NCBI GenBank assembly: GCA_025964775.1 | Contig: JAOPYE010000036.1 | Location: forward strand, 1-64,000 | Length of the DNA: 64,000 nucleotides | From: Marmoricola sp. | GTDB taxonomy: Bacteria > Actinomycetota > Actinomycetes > Propionibacteriales > Nocardioidaceae | Reading direction: 5' to 3' | Notes under the pieces: model-generated | The model's input: the letters and a program-made list of their open reading frames with translations, nothing else | What the model was told of the DNA's origin: nothing | The model's database searches: none | Shown: piece after piece, positions 1 to 8,278 of the stretch | Layout: the number at the start of each line of letters is the position of its first letter | Position numbering within the stretch: position 1 is the stretch's first letter | Translations under genes and position numbers: made by a program

Positions 1-96
1 GGGGGGGGGGGGGGTGGGGGGGGGCGTGGGGGGGGGCGTCGGCGTGGGCGTGGGCGTGGGCGTCGGGGTGGGCGTGGGTGTGGGTGTCGGCGTCGG
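1..96. repeat. low-complexity G-rich tract (Pro-Thr codons on reverse strand)
   Basis: The first 96 bases are almost only GGG, CGT and CGG triplets, opening with 14 consecutive G. Read in reverse these are CCC, ACG and CCG codons, in frame with the secreted protein, so the tract encodes (Pro-Thr)n and (Pro-Pro-Pro-Thr)n. Copy number here is a likely site of sequencing or assembly error. Confidence 0.75.
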
Positions 97-582
97 CTTC
101 GCGGTGTGGTGAACGGGTGTCGGCGTCGGTGTCGGAGGGGGAGGCGGGGGAGGTGGGGGAGGCGGGAGGGTCGTGACGATGTGCACCGCGATGGTCGTGA
201 TCAGCGGCGGCTCAGTGAAGCTCGGGTCCAGGGCGAACCAGTGCACCTCGATCGTGTAGTTGCCGACCGGCAGCGGGTTCGCCGCTGCGCACGCCCACGA
301 CGTGCCGGTGGATGCCATCAAGGTGGCGCTGCACAACATCGGCGGGTCGGCGGAGCCGTCGTTGTTGATGACCTGGACCTGGTCGAAGTCGGTGACCGGG
401 CCGGCCACGGTGCCCGCGAACTGCAGCGGCTGGTCGGCGACCAGGACGGTGACATCGGACCCCGACGGCGTCGTCACCACCGGTGCGGGCGGAGCGAGCG
501 CGAAGGCAGCCGGGGCGCACAGCAGCCCCGCGATGGCCAGTACGGCGGTTGCCAGCAGAACGCGCACGACGGTGCGGATCAC
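1..582 (-). CDS. secreted protein with Pro/Thr-rich tail (3' end outside window)
   Basis: The reverse strand stays open from a GTG at 582 to the window edge, giving 194 visible residues. A strong Shine-Dalgarno (GGAGGGGGTG) ends a few bases before the GTG. Residues 1-28 look like a signal peptide (Arg near the start, a hydrophobic LLATAVLAIAGLL core, then AFA). Residues 29-155 form one extracellular domain with two Cys. From about residue 155 it becomes Pro-rich, then alternates Pro and Thr up to the edge, like a cell-wall-spanning linker. The function is unknown and a C-terminal domain may lie outside. It is divergent from the glycerate kinase gene, 95 bp away. Confidence 0.7.
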   Translation of the reverse strand, partial: MIRTVVRVLLATAVLAIAGLLCAPAAFALAPPAPVVTTPSGSDVTVLVADQPLQFAGTVAGPVTDFDQVQVINNDGSADPPMLCSATLMASTGTSWACAAANPLPVGNYTIEVHWFALDPSFTEPPLITTIAVHIVTTLPPPPPPPPPPPTPTPTPVHHTAKPTPTPTPTPTPTPTPTPTPTPPPTPPPTPPPP

Positions 583-677
583 GCCACCCCCTCCGGATGT
601 CGGATTCAGACTAGGACCCGACCAGCGGCTGGGGCCGGGCTTTCGTGCGAGTCGCAGCGACCCGGCAGGATGGCCGC

Positions 678-1772
678 ATGCGCGTCGTCATTGCCCCGGA
701 CAAGTTCGCCGGCACGCTGACCGCCGGCGAGGCTGCGGCCGCCATCGCGGAGGGCTGGCGACGCCGGGTCCCGGACGCAGACGTGGTTGAAGTACCGATG
801 TCCGATGGCGGGCCCGGCTTCATCGACGTCGTCGCGTCGGCTCTCGGCGGCGAGCTGATGGCCGCCACGGTCCCTGACCCGTACGGCGTACCGGTTCCGG
901 CGACCGTCCTGGTGCACGGCTCGACCGCCTACGTCGAGAGCGCCCAGGCCGTCGGCCTGCACCTGACACCGGCCGGACAGCGACGCGCGATGCAGGGGTC
1001 CAGTCGCGGTGTGGGCGACCTGATCCGGTTGGCCGTCGAGGCGGGGGCGTCCCGGGTCGTGATCGGCGCCGGTGGAACCGCGACCAACGACGGCGGGGCC
1101 GGGCTGCTCGCCGGTCTGGGCGCGACGGCGACCGGGGGAGTGCTCGACGCGGGCCCCGCGGGGCTGACCGGCCTGGAGTCGGTCGACCTGGACGCCGCCG
1201 TGGCGGCGACTTCCGGGGTCGAGATCGTGCTCGCCTCCGATGTGGACACCCAGCTGCTCGGCCTGGTCGGCGCGACCAAGACCTTCGGGCCGCAGAAGGG
1301 CCTCAGCGAGGAGGAGCTCCTGGTCGCCGATGCACGGCTCCAGCGGTTCGCCGAGCTCACCGACCGCAAGATCGCCACCCACAAAGGTGCCGGCGCGGCG
1401 GGCGGGATCGGGTTCGCCCTGCTGCTGCTCGGCGCCGGCCGGGTGCCGGGCGTGGACCTCGTGGCCGATGCGGTCGGACTGGCCGACCACCTGCGCGGCG
1501 CGGACCTGGTCATCACCGGGGAGGGCGCCTTCGACTTCTCCTCGCGGGCCGGCAAGGTCGCCTACGGCGTCGCCCAGGTCGCCACCGCTGCCCTGGTGCC
1601 GTGCATCGCGCTGGCCGGCCAGGTGCTGATCGGATCCCGGGAGATGCGGGCGCTGGGCATCGAGGCGGCGTACTCGGTGGTTGACCGGGTCGGGGAGGAA
1701 CGAGCCTTCGCGGCTCCGGGCGAGGCGCTGGCCGAGCTCGCCGAGCGGGTCGCGCGCACCTGGGGCCGTTGA
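678..1772 (+). CDS. glycerate kinase
   Basis: A 364-residue member of the GckA/GlxK type glycerate kinase family, which phosphorylates D-glycerate with ATP to 2- or 3-phosphoglycerate. N-terminal VVIAPDKFAGTLTA, MSDGGPG near residue 42 and GAGGTATNDGGAGLL near residue 130 are family signatures; the usual length is about 360-380. The ATG at 678 is preferred to an in-frame start 33 bases upstream because homologues begin with M-R-V-V-I-A-P-D-K. It precedes erpA, matching the mycobacterial Rv2205c/Rv2204c arrangement. The intracellular role (serine/glyoxylate salvage) is inferred from the family. Confidence 0.9.
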   Translation: MRVVIAPDKFAGTLTAGEAAAAIAEGWRRRVPDADVVEVPMSDGGPGFIDVVASALGGELMAATVPDPYGVPVPATVLVHGSTAYVESAQAVGLHLTPAGQRRAMQGSSRGVGDLIRLAVEAGASRVVIGAGGTATNDGGAGLLAGLGATATGGVLDAGPAGLTGLESVDLDAAVAATSGVEIVLASDVDTQLLGLVGATKTFGPQKGLSEEELLVADARLQRFAELTDRKIATHKGAGAAGGIGFALLLLGAGRVPGVDLVADAVGLADHLRGADLVITGEGAFDFSSRAGKVAYGVAQVATAALVPCIALAGQVLIGSREMRALGIEAAYSVVDRVGEERAFAAPGEALAELAERVARTWGR

Positions 1773-1881
1773 GGGACACCTCGCGCGTGGGACCGGTCCG
1801 GGAATAACCGGCCGTGTGCGAAGATTGATCCTGTTGAGAGGTCCTCAGAGGGACCACCACGAAGACACCCGGGAGAGCACC

Positions 1882-2268
1882 ATGACCGAACAGGTCGAGA
1901 CCGCCCCAAAGACTTCCGGCGAGCCCGTTGCCGGGCACCGCACGGACAGCATCAATGTCAGCCAGACGGCTGCTGCGAAGGTCAAGAGCCTGCTCGAGCA
2001 GGAAGGTCGCGACGACCTGGCTCTGCGGATCGCCGTGCAGCCGGGAGGCTGTTCAGGCCTGCGCTACCAGCTGTTCTTCGACGAGCGCACCCTGGACGGC
2101 GATGTCGTCACCGACTTCGACGGCGTCAACGTGGTGTGCGACCGGATGAGCGTTCCGTACCTGAACGGCGCGACGATCGACTTCGTCGACACGATCGAGA
2201 AGCAGGGCTTCACGATCGACAACCCGAACGCGACCGGTTCCTGCGCCTGCGGCGACAGCTTCCACTGA
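1882..2268 (+). CDS. erpA: iron-sulfur cluster insertion protein ErpA
   Basis: A 128-residue A-type Fe-S carrier. After a variable 20-residue N-terminus comes the HesB/IscA fold with the three cluster-ligand cysteines: Cys57 in PGGCSG and Cys121/Cys123 in the terminal CACGDSF motif. Such proteins deliver clusters to apo-enzymes; nearby clients could include the Rieske protein QcrA. The ATG at 1882 has GGGAGAG upstream; the longer open frame upstream has no homologous sequence. It is followed at once by a strong hairpin terminator. Homologous to mycobacterial Rv2204c in the same context. Confidence 0.93.
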   Translation: MTEQVETAPKTSGEPVAGHRTDSINVSQTAAAKVKSLLEQEGRDDLALRIAVQPGGCSGLRYQLFFDERTLDGDVVTDFDGVNVVCDRMSVPYLNGATIDFVDTIEKQGFTIDNPNATGSCACGDSFH

Positions 2269-2273
2269 GCCAC

Positions 2274-2311
2274 GACGAAGGGCCGCACCCCAAGGGGTGC
2301 GGCCCTTCGTC
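2274..2311. terminator. bidirectional terminator between erpA and a convergent small gene
   Basis: A perfect 18-bp inverted repeat (2274-2291 and 2294-2311) around a 2-base loop, starting 5 bases after the erpA stop and ending 8 bases from the stop of the opposing gene. The stem is GC-rich; there is no clear U-tract on either side, as is common in actinobacteria. Confidence 0.85.
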
Positions 2312-2319
2312 ATGCCCAC

Positions 2320-2556
2320 TCAGTCGAGGTGCAGGTGGATCCGCGACGCCAGGTGGGCAGCGGCGTCACTCACGGTGATCTCCGGCTTGCTGATCTCCCG
2401 CGGGAAGTCGGCGTACTCGATCGACGGAGCCGTGCCGAGCGCCGCGTCGTCGATCCGCTGGTCCGGGATGCCCATCTCGGACGCACAGGCGTTGCAGTCC
2501 GTGTGCATCTTCACGGTCGTGTCCTGGTCGTCGTAGGCAAGTCGCTCGTAACTCAT
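2320..2556 (-). CDS. small conserved-looking protein of unknown function
   Basis: A 78-residue protein read from ATG at 2556 with GAGGA just upstream. It is acidic, has Cys21 and Cys24 in an N-A-C context, and ends in HLHLD. The gene is convergent with erpA and shares its terminator hairpin, which supports it being real rather than a shadow. I do not recognise the family. The two close cysteines could bind metal or a cluster, but nothing else supports that. Confidence 0.6.
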   Translation of the reverse strand: MSYERLAYDDQDTTVKMHTDCNACASEMGIPDQRIDDAALGTAPSIEYADFPREISKPEITVSDAAAHLASRIHLHLD

Positions 2557-2682
2557 GTCCTCGACGTTATTGGCTACTTCCGGGTACTCCTAGCTGTACC
2601 GGCCGGTAGGCTCCAGAGTTCACGAAGCGCTTGCACGCGCGCAACATCGCCCCCGCCTGTCGGCTCCCAAAGTTGAGGACAC

Positions 2683-3657
2683 ATGCCGCTCCTGATCGCC
2701 GGTTCCATCGCCACCGACCACCTGATGACCTTCGAGGGCAAGTTCGCCGACTCGCTCGTCGTGGAGCAGCTGGACAAGCTCTCGGTGAGCTTCCTGGTCA
2801 ACGACCTCGAGATCCGGCGTGGCGGTGTCGCGGCCAACATCTGCTTCGGCCTGGGTCAGCTCGGCCTCGACCCGGTCCTGGTCGGCGCCGTCGGCGAGGA
2901 CTTCGCCGACTACCGGTCGTGGCTCGAGCGCCACGGTGTGGACTGCGAGTCGGTGCACGTCTCGGACTCCAAGCACACCGCCCGGTTCGTCTGCACCACC
3001 GACACCACGATGGCCCAGTTCGCGTCGTTCTACCCGGGCGCCATGAGCGAGGCCCGGCTGATCGAGCTCGGTCCGATCGTCGAGCGTGTCGGCGCACCCG
3101 ACTTCGTCCTCATCGGCGCCGACGACCCGGACGGGATGCTGCGCCACACCGAGGAGTGCCGCCAGCGCGGGTACTCCTTCATCGCCGACCCGAGCCAGCA
3201 GCTGGCCTTCGGTGAAGGTGATCTGATCCGCCGGCTCATCGAGGGCGCGACCCTGCTGTTCAGCAACGAGTACGAATCGCACCTGATCGAGTCGAAGACC
3301 GGCTGGAGTGCCGACGACATCCTCGATCGGGTCGGCACGCAGGTGATCACGCTCGGCAAGGACGGCGTGAAGATCGTCGCGAAGGGCCAGGAGTCCATCG
3401 TCGTCCCAGCGCTGAACAACGTGAACGCCGTCGAGCCCACCGGAGTCGGCGATGCCTTCCGGGCCGGATTCCTGGCCGCGATGGACTGGGGCCTGTCGCA
3501 CGAGCGTTCCGCCCAGGTCGGCTGCACCCTCGCGGCGTACGTGGTCGAGACGGTCGGTACCCAGGAGTACGCCTTCTCCCGTGAGGAGTTCGTAGCGCGG
3601 CTCGGAGCGTCGTACGGCGACGAGGCGGCCGCCGAGGTCGGCAAGCACCTGAACTGA
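2683..3657 (+). CDS. adoK: adenosine kinase (PfkB/ribokinase family)
   Basis: A 324-residue PfkB kinase, the same length as the mycobacterial adenosine kinase Rv2202c (annotated cbhK/adoK), which it resembles along its whole length: GSIATDHLM at the start, SFLV-DL, the RGGVAAN glycine motif near residue 47, FYPGAMSEAR, ADPSQQLA, and the C-terminal PTGVGDAFRAGF motif carrying the catalytic Asp. The family phosphorylates adenosine to AMP with ATP for purine salvage. GAGGACAC precedes the ATG. Its place between erpA and ctaC matches mycobacterial order. Confidence 0.92.
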   Translation: MPLLIAGSIATDHLMTFEGKFADSLVVEQLDKLSVSFLVNDLEIRRGGVAANICFGLGQLGLDPVLVGAVGEDFADYRSWLERHGVDCESVHVSDSKHTARFVCTTDTTMAQFASFYPGAMSEARLIELGPIVERVGAPDFVLIGADDPDGMLRHTEECRQRGYSFIADPSQQLAFGEGDLIRRLIEGATLLFSNEYESHLIESKTGWSADDILDRVGTQVITLGKDGVKIVAKGQESIVVPALNNVNAVEPTGVGDAFRAGFLAAMDWGLSHERSAQVGCTLAAYVVETVGTQEYAFSREEFVARLGASYGDEAAAEVGKHLN

Positions 3658-3692
3658 GACGCTCCAGCGGATCAGTTCGTCGAGCCTCGGAC

Positions 3693-3926
3693 TCAGCTGA
3701 GGCGGCGTACCAGGTAACGGGGGACACCGTCGTCCGCCGTGTCCTCACCCAGGTACTCCTGCGATCGCATCCGGCACCACGCCGGTACGTCGGCCCGCGC
3801 AGCGACGTCCCCGGCCACCACGGCGATCACCTGGCCGACTTCGACGTCGGCCAGGTGCCGGGCCAGCTCGATGATCGGACGCGGGCAGAGCATGTCGCGG
3901 CAGTCGAGCTCGACGGTGGCGTCCAT
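3693..3926 (-). CDS. TusA-family sulfurtransferase
   Basis: A 77-residue SirA/TusA-like protein (ELDCRDMLCPRPIIELARHL). The CPxP motif (Cys14 within LCPRP) is the persulfide-carrying site of the family. It passes sulfur from a cysteine desulfurase to downstream acceptors such as tRNA thiolation or molybdopterin enzymes. The start overlaps the stop of the upstream cysteine desulfurase by one base (TGATG), so the two are translationally coupled, which suggests a dedicated sulfur relay. The acceptor cannot be read from the sequence. Confidence 0.88.
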   Translation of the reverse strand: MDATVELDCRDMLCPRPIIELARHLADVEVGQVIAVVAGDVAARADVPAWCRMRSQEYLGEDTADDGVPRYLVRRLS

Positions 3927-5071
3927 CAGACGCCAGCCTCGGCCCGCAGGTCGGCCACGATGCCCGGCAGGACCGCCAGCAGACCGTCGACCTCGGCATC
4001 GGTGGTCTCGCGGGTCAGCGAGATCCGCAGGTTGCCGTGGGTCAGCGCTCCCATGGCTGCCAGCACGTGGCTCGGCTGCAGGGTGCTCGCCGTGCAGGCC
4101 GAACCGCTGGCGACCCCGAAGCCCCGGCGGTCCAGCTCCGTCACGATCGCCTCGCCGTCGACGTAGAGGAACGAGAAGGTCACCAGGTGGGGGAGGCGGT
4201 CGACCGGATCACCGACGACCTCGGTGTCGGCGATCGTGGAGACCGCCGAGCGGATCCTGTCGATCAGGGCGCGCTGGCGAGGGCCGACCTCGTCACGCTC
4301 GGCCACGACGGCCTGCAACGCTGCGGCCGCCGCGAGCGCGCCGGGCACGTTCTCCATGCCGGTCGCGCGCTCGTCGACCCGGTCGTCGCCCGGGAAGGGG
4401 TTGCGCCAGCGAACGCCCTTGCGCACCAGCAGGAGCCCGATCCCCGCCGGACCACCCCACTTGTGCGCCGAGGCCGCGGCGGCGGCCCAGCCCTCGGGCA
4501 GCGCCAGGCGTCCGGCGGACGCGCAGGCGTCGAGGAAGAGGGGAGCGCGTTCGGCGAAGGCCGCCACCGGCTGGACCGTGCCGACCTCGTGGTTGGCCGC
4601 CTGCAACGCCACCACCGTGGCCTCGAGCGCAGGCTGATCGACGACCCGCCCGAGGGGGTCGACCGGAATCGTGGTGAACGATCCGCCGCGTGCGGCATGC
4701 CACTCGCCGGCGTGCATGACGCTGGCGTGCTCGACGGCACTGGCGACAAGGTGGCTCCCGGCCCGCGCGCTGCCCGCCAGCAGGCCCAGGACTCCGAGAT
4801 GGACCGCGTGCGTCCCGCTGGGCGTGAAGGTCACTTCGTCGGGCCGTACGCCGAGCGCCTCGGCGGTGGCCTCGCGTGCGTTGTCGAGGAGGATCCGGGC
4901 ATTGCGGGCAGGTCCGTGCAGGCGCCGCGGATCGGCGTACCCGTGCTCCAGGGCCTGCTCGATCACCGCGCGTGCCGCAGGGTGCAAGGGCTCGCTCGAC
5001 GCGGTGTCGAGGTAGGTCGCCCCAGAGGTCGCCCCGGAGCTCGGGTCAGGCGTCGTACCGCGTGTGGTCAC
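3926..5071 (-). CDS. cysteine desulfurase (class V aminotransferase, NifS/IscS type)
   Basis: A 381-residue PLP enzyme that removes sulfur from cysteine, leaving a protein persulfide. Visible motifs: YLDTASSEPLHP at the N-terminus, VEHASV with the PLP-stacking His, the SAHKWGGP box with the Schiff-base Lys, and the SGSACTAST loop near the C-terminus with the catalytic Cys. The GTG start at 5071 lies 6 bases after a TAGTTT -10 box, so the mRNA is probably leaderless. It is coupled to tusA downstream. Whether it is IscS- or SufS-like in role is not clear. Confidence 0.9.
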   Translation of the reverse strand: MTTRGTTPDPSSGATSGATYLDTASSEPLHPAARAVIEQALEHGYADPRRLHGPARNARILLDNAREATAEALGVRPDEVTFTPSGTHAVHLGVLGLLAGSARAGSHLVASAVEHASVMHAGEWHAARGGSFTTIPVDPLGRVVDQPALEATVVALQAANHEVGTVQPVAAFAERAPLFLDACASAGRLALPEGWAAAAASAHKWGGPAGIGLLLVRKGVRWRNPFPGDDRVDERATGMENVPGALAAAAALQAVVAERDEVGPRQRALIDRIRSAVSTIADTEVVGDPVDRLPHLVTFSFLYVDGEAIVTELDRRGFGVASGSACTASTLQPSHVLAAMGALTHGNLRISLTRETTDAEVDGLLAVLPGIVADLRAEAGV

Positions 5072-5208
5072 AGGTGAAAACTAGCCGCATCCGGACGTGG
5101 GAATGAGCACACGTGTCAACTCCCCGACCTGTGCCACGAGTGGCCCGTGCGCAGTAGTAGGGTTCGCATGTCCGTCTCAAGATGTTCGGTTAGAGAGAGG
5201 GCTCGTTC
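5072..5208. promoter_or_regulatory. divergent promoter region, cysteine desulfurase / ctaC
   Basis: On the reverse strand a TAGTTT -10 box (5078-5083) sits 6 bases before the GTG of the desulfurase (leaderless). On the forward strand a TAGGGT -10 box (5158-5163) would start the ctaC transcript near 5170, giving about 39 bases of leader with a purine-rich GAGAGAGGG before the GTG at 5209. No clear operator was seen. Confidence 0.5.
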
Positions 5209-6096
5209 GTGGGTCTGGAGCTCCCCAAGCGTGCACGCACGGTGGCACTCGGCGTAGTCACTGGTTCGGCATTGCTGGTCCTCAGCGGCTGTTCGGCCGA
5301 CGACAGGGCGCAGATCAAGCGCCTCGCCATGCCGATCCCGTCGAGCAAGGAAGCGCACTCGATGTACGACCTGTGGCGCTGGTCGTGGCTCGCCGCGATG
5401 GTCACCGGCGTCATCGTCTGGGGCCTCATTGCCTACGTGGTGATCAAGTACCGCCGCAAGAGCGAGTCCGAGATCCCGGTGCAGACCCGCTACAACCTGC
5501 CGATCGAGATCTTCTACACCGTCGCGCCGGTGATGATGGTCATCGTCTTCTTCTTCTTCACGGTGCAGGCGCAGGACCACGTCCTGCACGCGCCGAAGGA
5601 CCTCACGGCCGCCAACGCGCAGGCCGACCTCAACGTGACCGTCGTCGGCCAGCAGTGGTCGTGGACGTTCAACTACGCCAAGGGCAGCGACGCCCTCGGC
5701 GGCGACGTCCTCTGGGAGTCCGGTACGACGGCGCACGCCCCGACCCTGTGGCTCGTCAAGGACCGCAGCGTGTCGTTCGACCTGTTCTCGCCCGATGTCA
5801 TCCACTCGTTCTGGGTGCCGGCCTTCCTCTTCAAGATGGACGTCGTGCCCGGTCGCCAGGCGCAGAACCACTTCACGCTCACCCCTGACCGGTACGGCAC
5901 CTTCGAGGGACGTTGCGCCGAGCTCTGCGGCGTCTACCACTCGCGGATGCTGTTCAACGTCAAGGTCACCACGCAGGCCGAGTTCGACGCACACATGGCC
6001 AAGCTCAAGAACGAGGGCAACGTCGGGATGAACCTCGGCGGCAGCCAGGTCACCACGGTCGACGGGCTCGACACCAGCAACGGAGGACAACAGTGA
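5209..6096 (+). CDS. ctaC: cytochrome c oxidase subunit II
   Basis: A 295-residue CuA-bearing subunit of the aa3 oxidase, which accepts electrons from the bcc complex and passes them to subunit I. A lipoprotein signal ends in LSGC (Cys28), two membrane segments follow (about 60-82 and 103-125), then the periplasmic cupredoxin domain. The CuA site is visible as DVIHSFWVP plus [14 protein letters not shown] near the C-terminus, holding both Cys and the Met ligand. It overlaps ctaD by 4 bp, so ctaC-ctaD-ctaF form one operon. Confidence 0.97.
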   Translation: MGLELPKRARTVALGVVTGSALLVLSGCSADDRAQIKRLAMPIPSSKEAHSMYDLWRWSWLAAMVTGVIVWGLIAYVVIKYRRKSESEIPVQTRYNLPIEIFYTVAPVMMVIVFFFFTVQAQDHVLHAPKDLTAANAQADLNVTVVGQQWSWTFNYAKGSDALGGDVLWESGTTAHAPTLWLVKDRSVSFDLFSPDVIHSFWVPAFLFKMDVVPGRQAQNHFTLTPDRYGTFEGRCAELCGVYHSRMLFNVKVTTQAEFDAHMAKLKNEGNVGMNLGGSQVTTVDGLDTSNGGQQ

Positions 6097-7766
6097 CCGC
6101 GGTAGTCGACGCGCCTCCCGGAGCGCCCACGCGCACCCTGGGGCAGCAGCTGGTCCGGATCATCACCACGACCGATCACAAGCTGATCGGCAAGCTGTAC
6201 CTGATCACCTCGTTCGCCTGGTTCATGATCGGCGGCGTCATGGCGCTGCTGATCCGGTCCGAGCTCGCGTTCCCCGGCCAGCAGCTGGTCAACGACGAGG
6301 TCTACAACCAGCTGTTCACGATGCACGGCACGATCATGCTGCTGCTGTTCGCGACCCCGTTGTTCTTCGGGTTCGGCAACGTGATCATGCCGCTGCAGAT
6401 CGGTTCGCCCGACGTCGCGTTCCCGCGGCTCAACATGATGTCGTACTGGATGTTCCTGTTCGGCGGCCTGATTGCCGCCTCGGGGTTCCTGACCCCCTCG
6501 GGCGCTGCCGACTTCGGCTGGTTCGCCTACGCCCCGCTGTCCAACGCCGTGCGGTCGCCGGGCGTCGGCGGTGACCTCTGGATCATGGGCCTGTGGCTCG
6601 CGGGTCTCGGCACGATCCTGGGTGCGGTCAACTTCATCACGACGATCATCTGCATGCGGGCACCCGGCATGACCATGTTCCGGATGCCGATCTTCGTCTG
6701 GAACACCCTGGTCACCAGCCTGCTCGTGCTGATCGCGTTCCCGATCTTCGCCGGCGCGCTGCTCTCGCTCGAGGCCGACCGCAAGTTCGGGGCGCACGTC
6801 TTCGACGCGGTGCACGGCGGGCCGATCCTCTGGCAGCACCTGTTCTGGTTCTTCGGGCATCCGGAGGTCTACATCATCGCCTTGCCGTTCTTCGGCATCG
6901 TGACCGAGATCCTGCCCGTGTTCAGCCGCAAGCCGATCTTCGGCTACGTCGGCCTGGTCGCCGCCACGCTCGGCATCGCGATCCTGTCCGTAGCCGTCTG
7001 GGCCCACCACATGTTCGTCACCGGCGCGGTCGACCTGCCGTTCTTCTCCGGTATGACGTTCCTGATCGCGGTGCCTACCGGCGTCAAATTCTTCAACTGG
7101 ATAGGCACGATGTGGGGGGGATCTCTGTCCTTCGACACCCCCATGCTGTGGTCGATCGGCTTCCTGACGACCTTCCTTTTCGGCGGCCTGACCGGCATCA
7201 TCCTGGCCTCGCCCCCGCTCGACTTCAACGTGTCGGACTCGTACTTCGTCGTCGCCCACTTCCACTACGTCGTCTTCGGCACCGTGGTGTTCGCGATGTT
7301 CGGAGGCTTCTACTTCTGGTGGCCGAAGATGACCGGCCGGATGCTCGACGAGCGACTGGGCAAGATCCATTTCTGGCTGCTGTTCGTCGGCTTCCACACC
7401 ACGTTCCTGGTCCAGCACTGGCTCGGTGTCGAGGGCATGCCGCGTCGCTACGCCGACTACAGCGCTGCCGACGGGTTCACCACCCTGAACCAGATCTCGA
7501 CCATCGGGGCGTTCCTGCTGGCGTCCTCGACGCTGCCGTTCCTGTGGAACGTGTACAAGTCACGTCGGGCACCCAAGGTCACCGTGGACGACCCGTGGGG
7601 CTGGGGCCGCTCGCTGGAGTGGGCGACCAGCTGCCCGCCGCCGAGGCACAACTTCAACTCCATTCCGCGTATTCGTTCCGAGTCGCCGGCCTTCGACCTG
7701 CACCACCCGGAGATCGCAGCCCTCGAGTACGACGACAACGCTGAGCTGGAAGGGGCTGACGCCTGA
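6093..7766 (+). CDS. ctaD: cytochrome c oxidase subunit I
   Basis: A 557-residue haem-copper oxidase core subunit with about 12 membrane helices. Diagnostic motifs: [11 protein letters not shown] at the N-terminus, [12 protein letters not shown] with a haem a ligand, GHPEVYI with the CuB His and cross-linked Tyr, WAHHMF with the CuB His pair, and HFHYVVFG with the haem a3 and a ligands. It reduces O2 to water while pumping protons. The GTG start at 6093 overlaps the ctaC stop and is preceded by GGAGG, which fixes the start and removes about 60 non-homologous upstream residues from the open frame. Confidence 0.97.
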   Translation: MTAVVDAPPGAPTRTLGQQLVRIITTTDHKLIGKLYLITSFAWFMIGGVMALLIRSELAFPGQQLVNDEVYNQLFTMHGTIMLLLFATPLFFGFGNVIMPLQIGSPDVAFPRLNMMSYWMFLFGGLIAASGFLTPSGAADFGWFAYAPLSNAVRSPGVGGDLWIMGLWLAGLGTILGAVNFITTIICMRAPGMTMFRMPIFVWNTLVTSLLVLIAFPIFAGALLSLEADRKFGAHVFDAVHGGPILWQHLFWFFGHPEVYIIALPFFGIVTEILPVFSRKPIFGYVGLVAATLGIAILSVAVWAHHMFVTGAVDLPFFSGMTFLIAVPTGVKFFNWIGTMWGGSLSFDTPMLWSIGFLTTFLFGGLTGIILASPPLDFNVSDSYFVVAHFHYVVFGTVVFAMFGGFYFWWPKMTGRMLDERLGKIHFWLLFVGFHTTFLVQHWLGVEGMPRRYADYSAADGFTTLNQISTIGAFLLASSTLPFLWNVYKSRRAPKVTVDDPWGWGRSLEWATSCPPPRHNFNSIPRIRSESPAFDLHHPEIAALEYDDNAELEGADA

Positions 7767-8161
7767 TGAAGGCCGAGACCTGGATCTTCGTGATCTGCAC
7801 GTTCTTCTTCGTGCTGGTCGCACCTGCCTACTGGTTCGTCACCGGCGACCCGACAGGTACCTCCGCCCTGGTGATGACCGCCCTGCTGACCACGCTGGTG
7901 AGCATCTACCTCGGTTTCCACGCCAGCCGGATGGATCCCCGCCCCGAGGACCGCAAGGACGGCGAGATCGCTGATGGCGCCGGCGAGCTCGGCTTCTTCC
8001 CGCCGTACAGCTGGTGGCCCATGTGGTGCGCCATGACGCTGGCGACGATCGTCCTCGGCGTCGTCATCGGCTGGTGGCTCGTGATCATCGGTGGCGTCCT
8101 CGGCGCGATCGCGCTTTCCGGCCTGGTCTTCGAGTACTACCGCGGGGAACACGCCCACTAG
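7766..8161 (+). CDS. ctaF: cytochrome c oxidase subunit IV
   Basis: A 131-residue actinobacterial subunit IV with four membrane segments in two hairpins (about 7-26, 31-49, 84-102 and 104-122) separated by a short cytosolic loop. Homologues assemble with CtaC/D/E in the aa3 oxidase. Its ATG shares one base with the ctaD stop (TGATG). The sequence ELGFFPPYSWWP before the second hairpin is typical of the family. Confidence 0.92.
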   Translation: MKAETWIFVICTFFFVLVAPAYWFVTGDPTGTSALVMTALLTTLVSIYLGFHASRMDPRPEDRKDGEIADGAGELGFFPPYSWWPMWCAMTLATIVLGVVIGWWLVIIGGVLGAIALSGLVFEYYRGEHAH

Positions 8162-8278
8162 GCCCGCTTCCAGGGGAGTGACGCGTTGCACGTATTTCCT
8201 GCACTAGCCGTATCCGCGGGCTTGTTACGCTTGAGGCGTCCACACGAGCTGTTTCTGAGCTGATTCTCCGGGAGAACC

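Noticed and set aside
1840-1855. GGTCC-N6-GGACC stem before erpA as a riboswitch or attenuator
   Set aside because: Only a 5-bp stem, without conserved RNA motif or matching terminator.
3684-3703. CTCAGCTGAG palindrome as a terminator for adoK/tusA
   Set aside because: The stem is short, lies partly within the tusA end and has no loop; too weak to call a terminator.
5934-7418. 494-residue reverse-strand open frame
   Set aside because: Antisense to ctaD; no signal beyond GC-driven codon bias.
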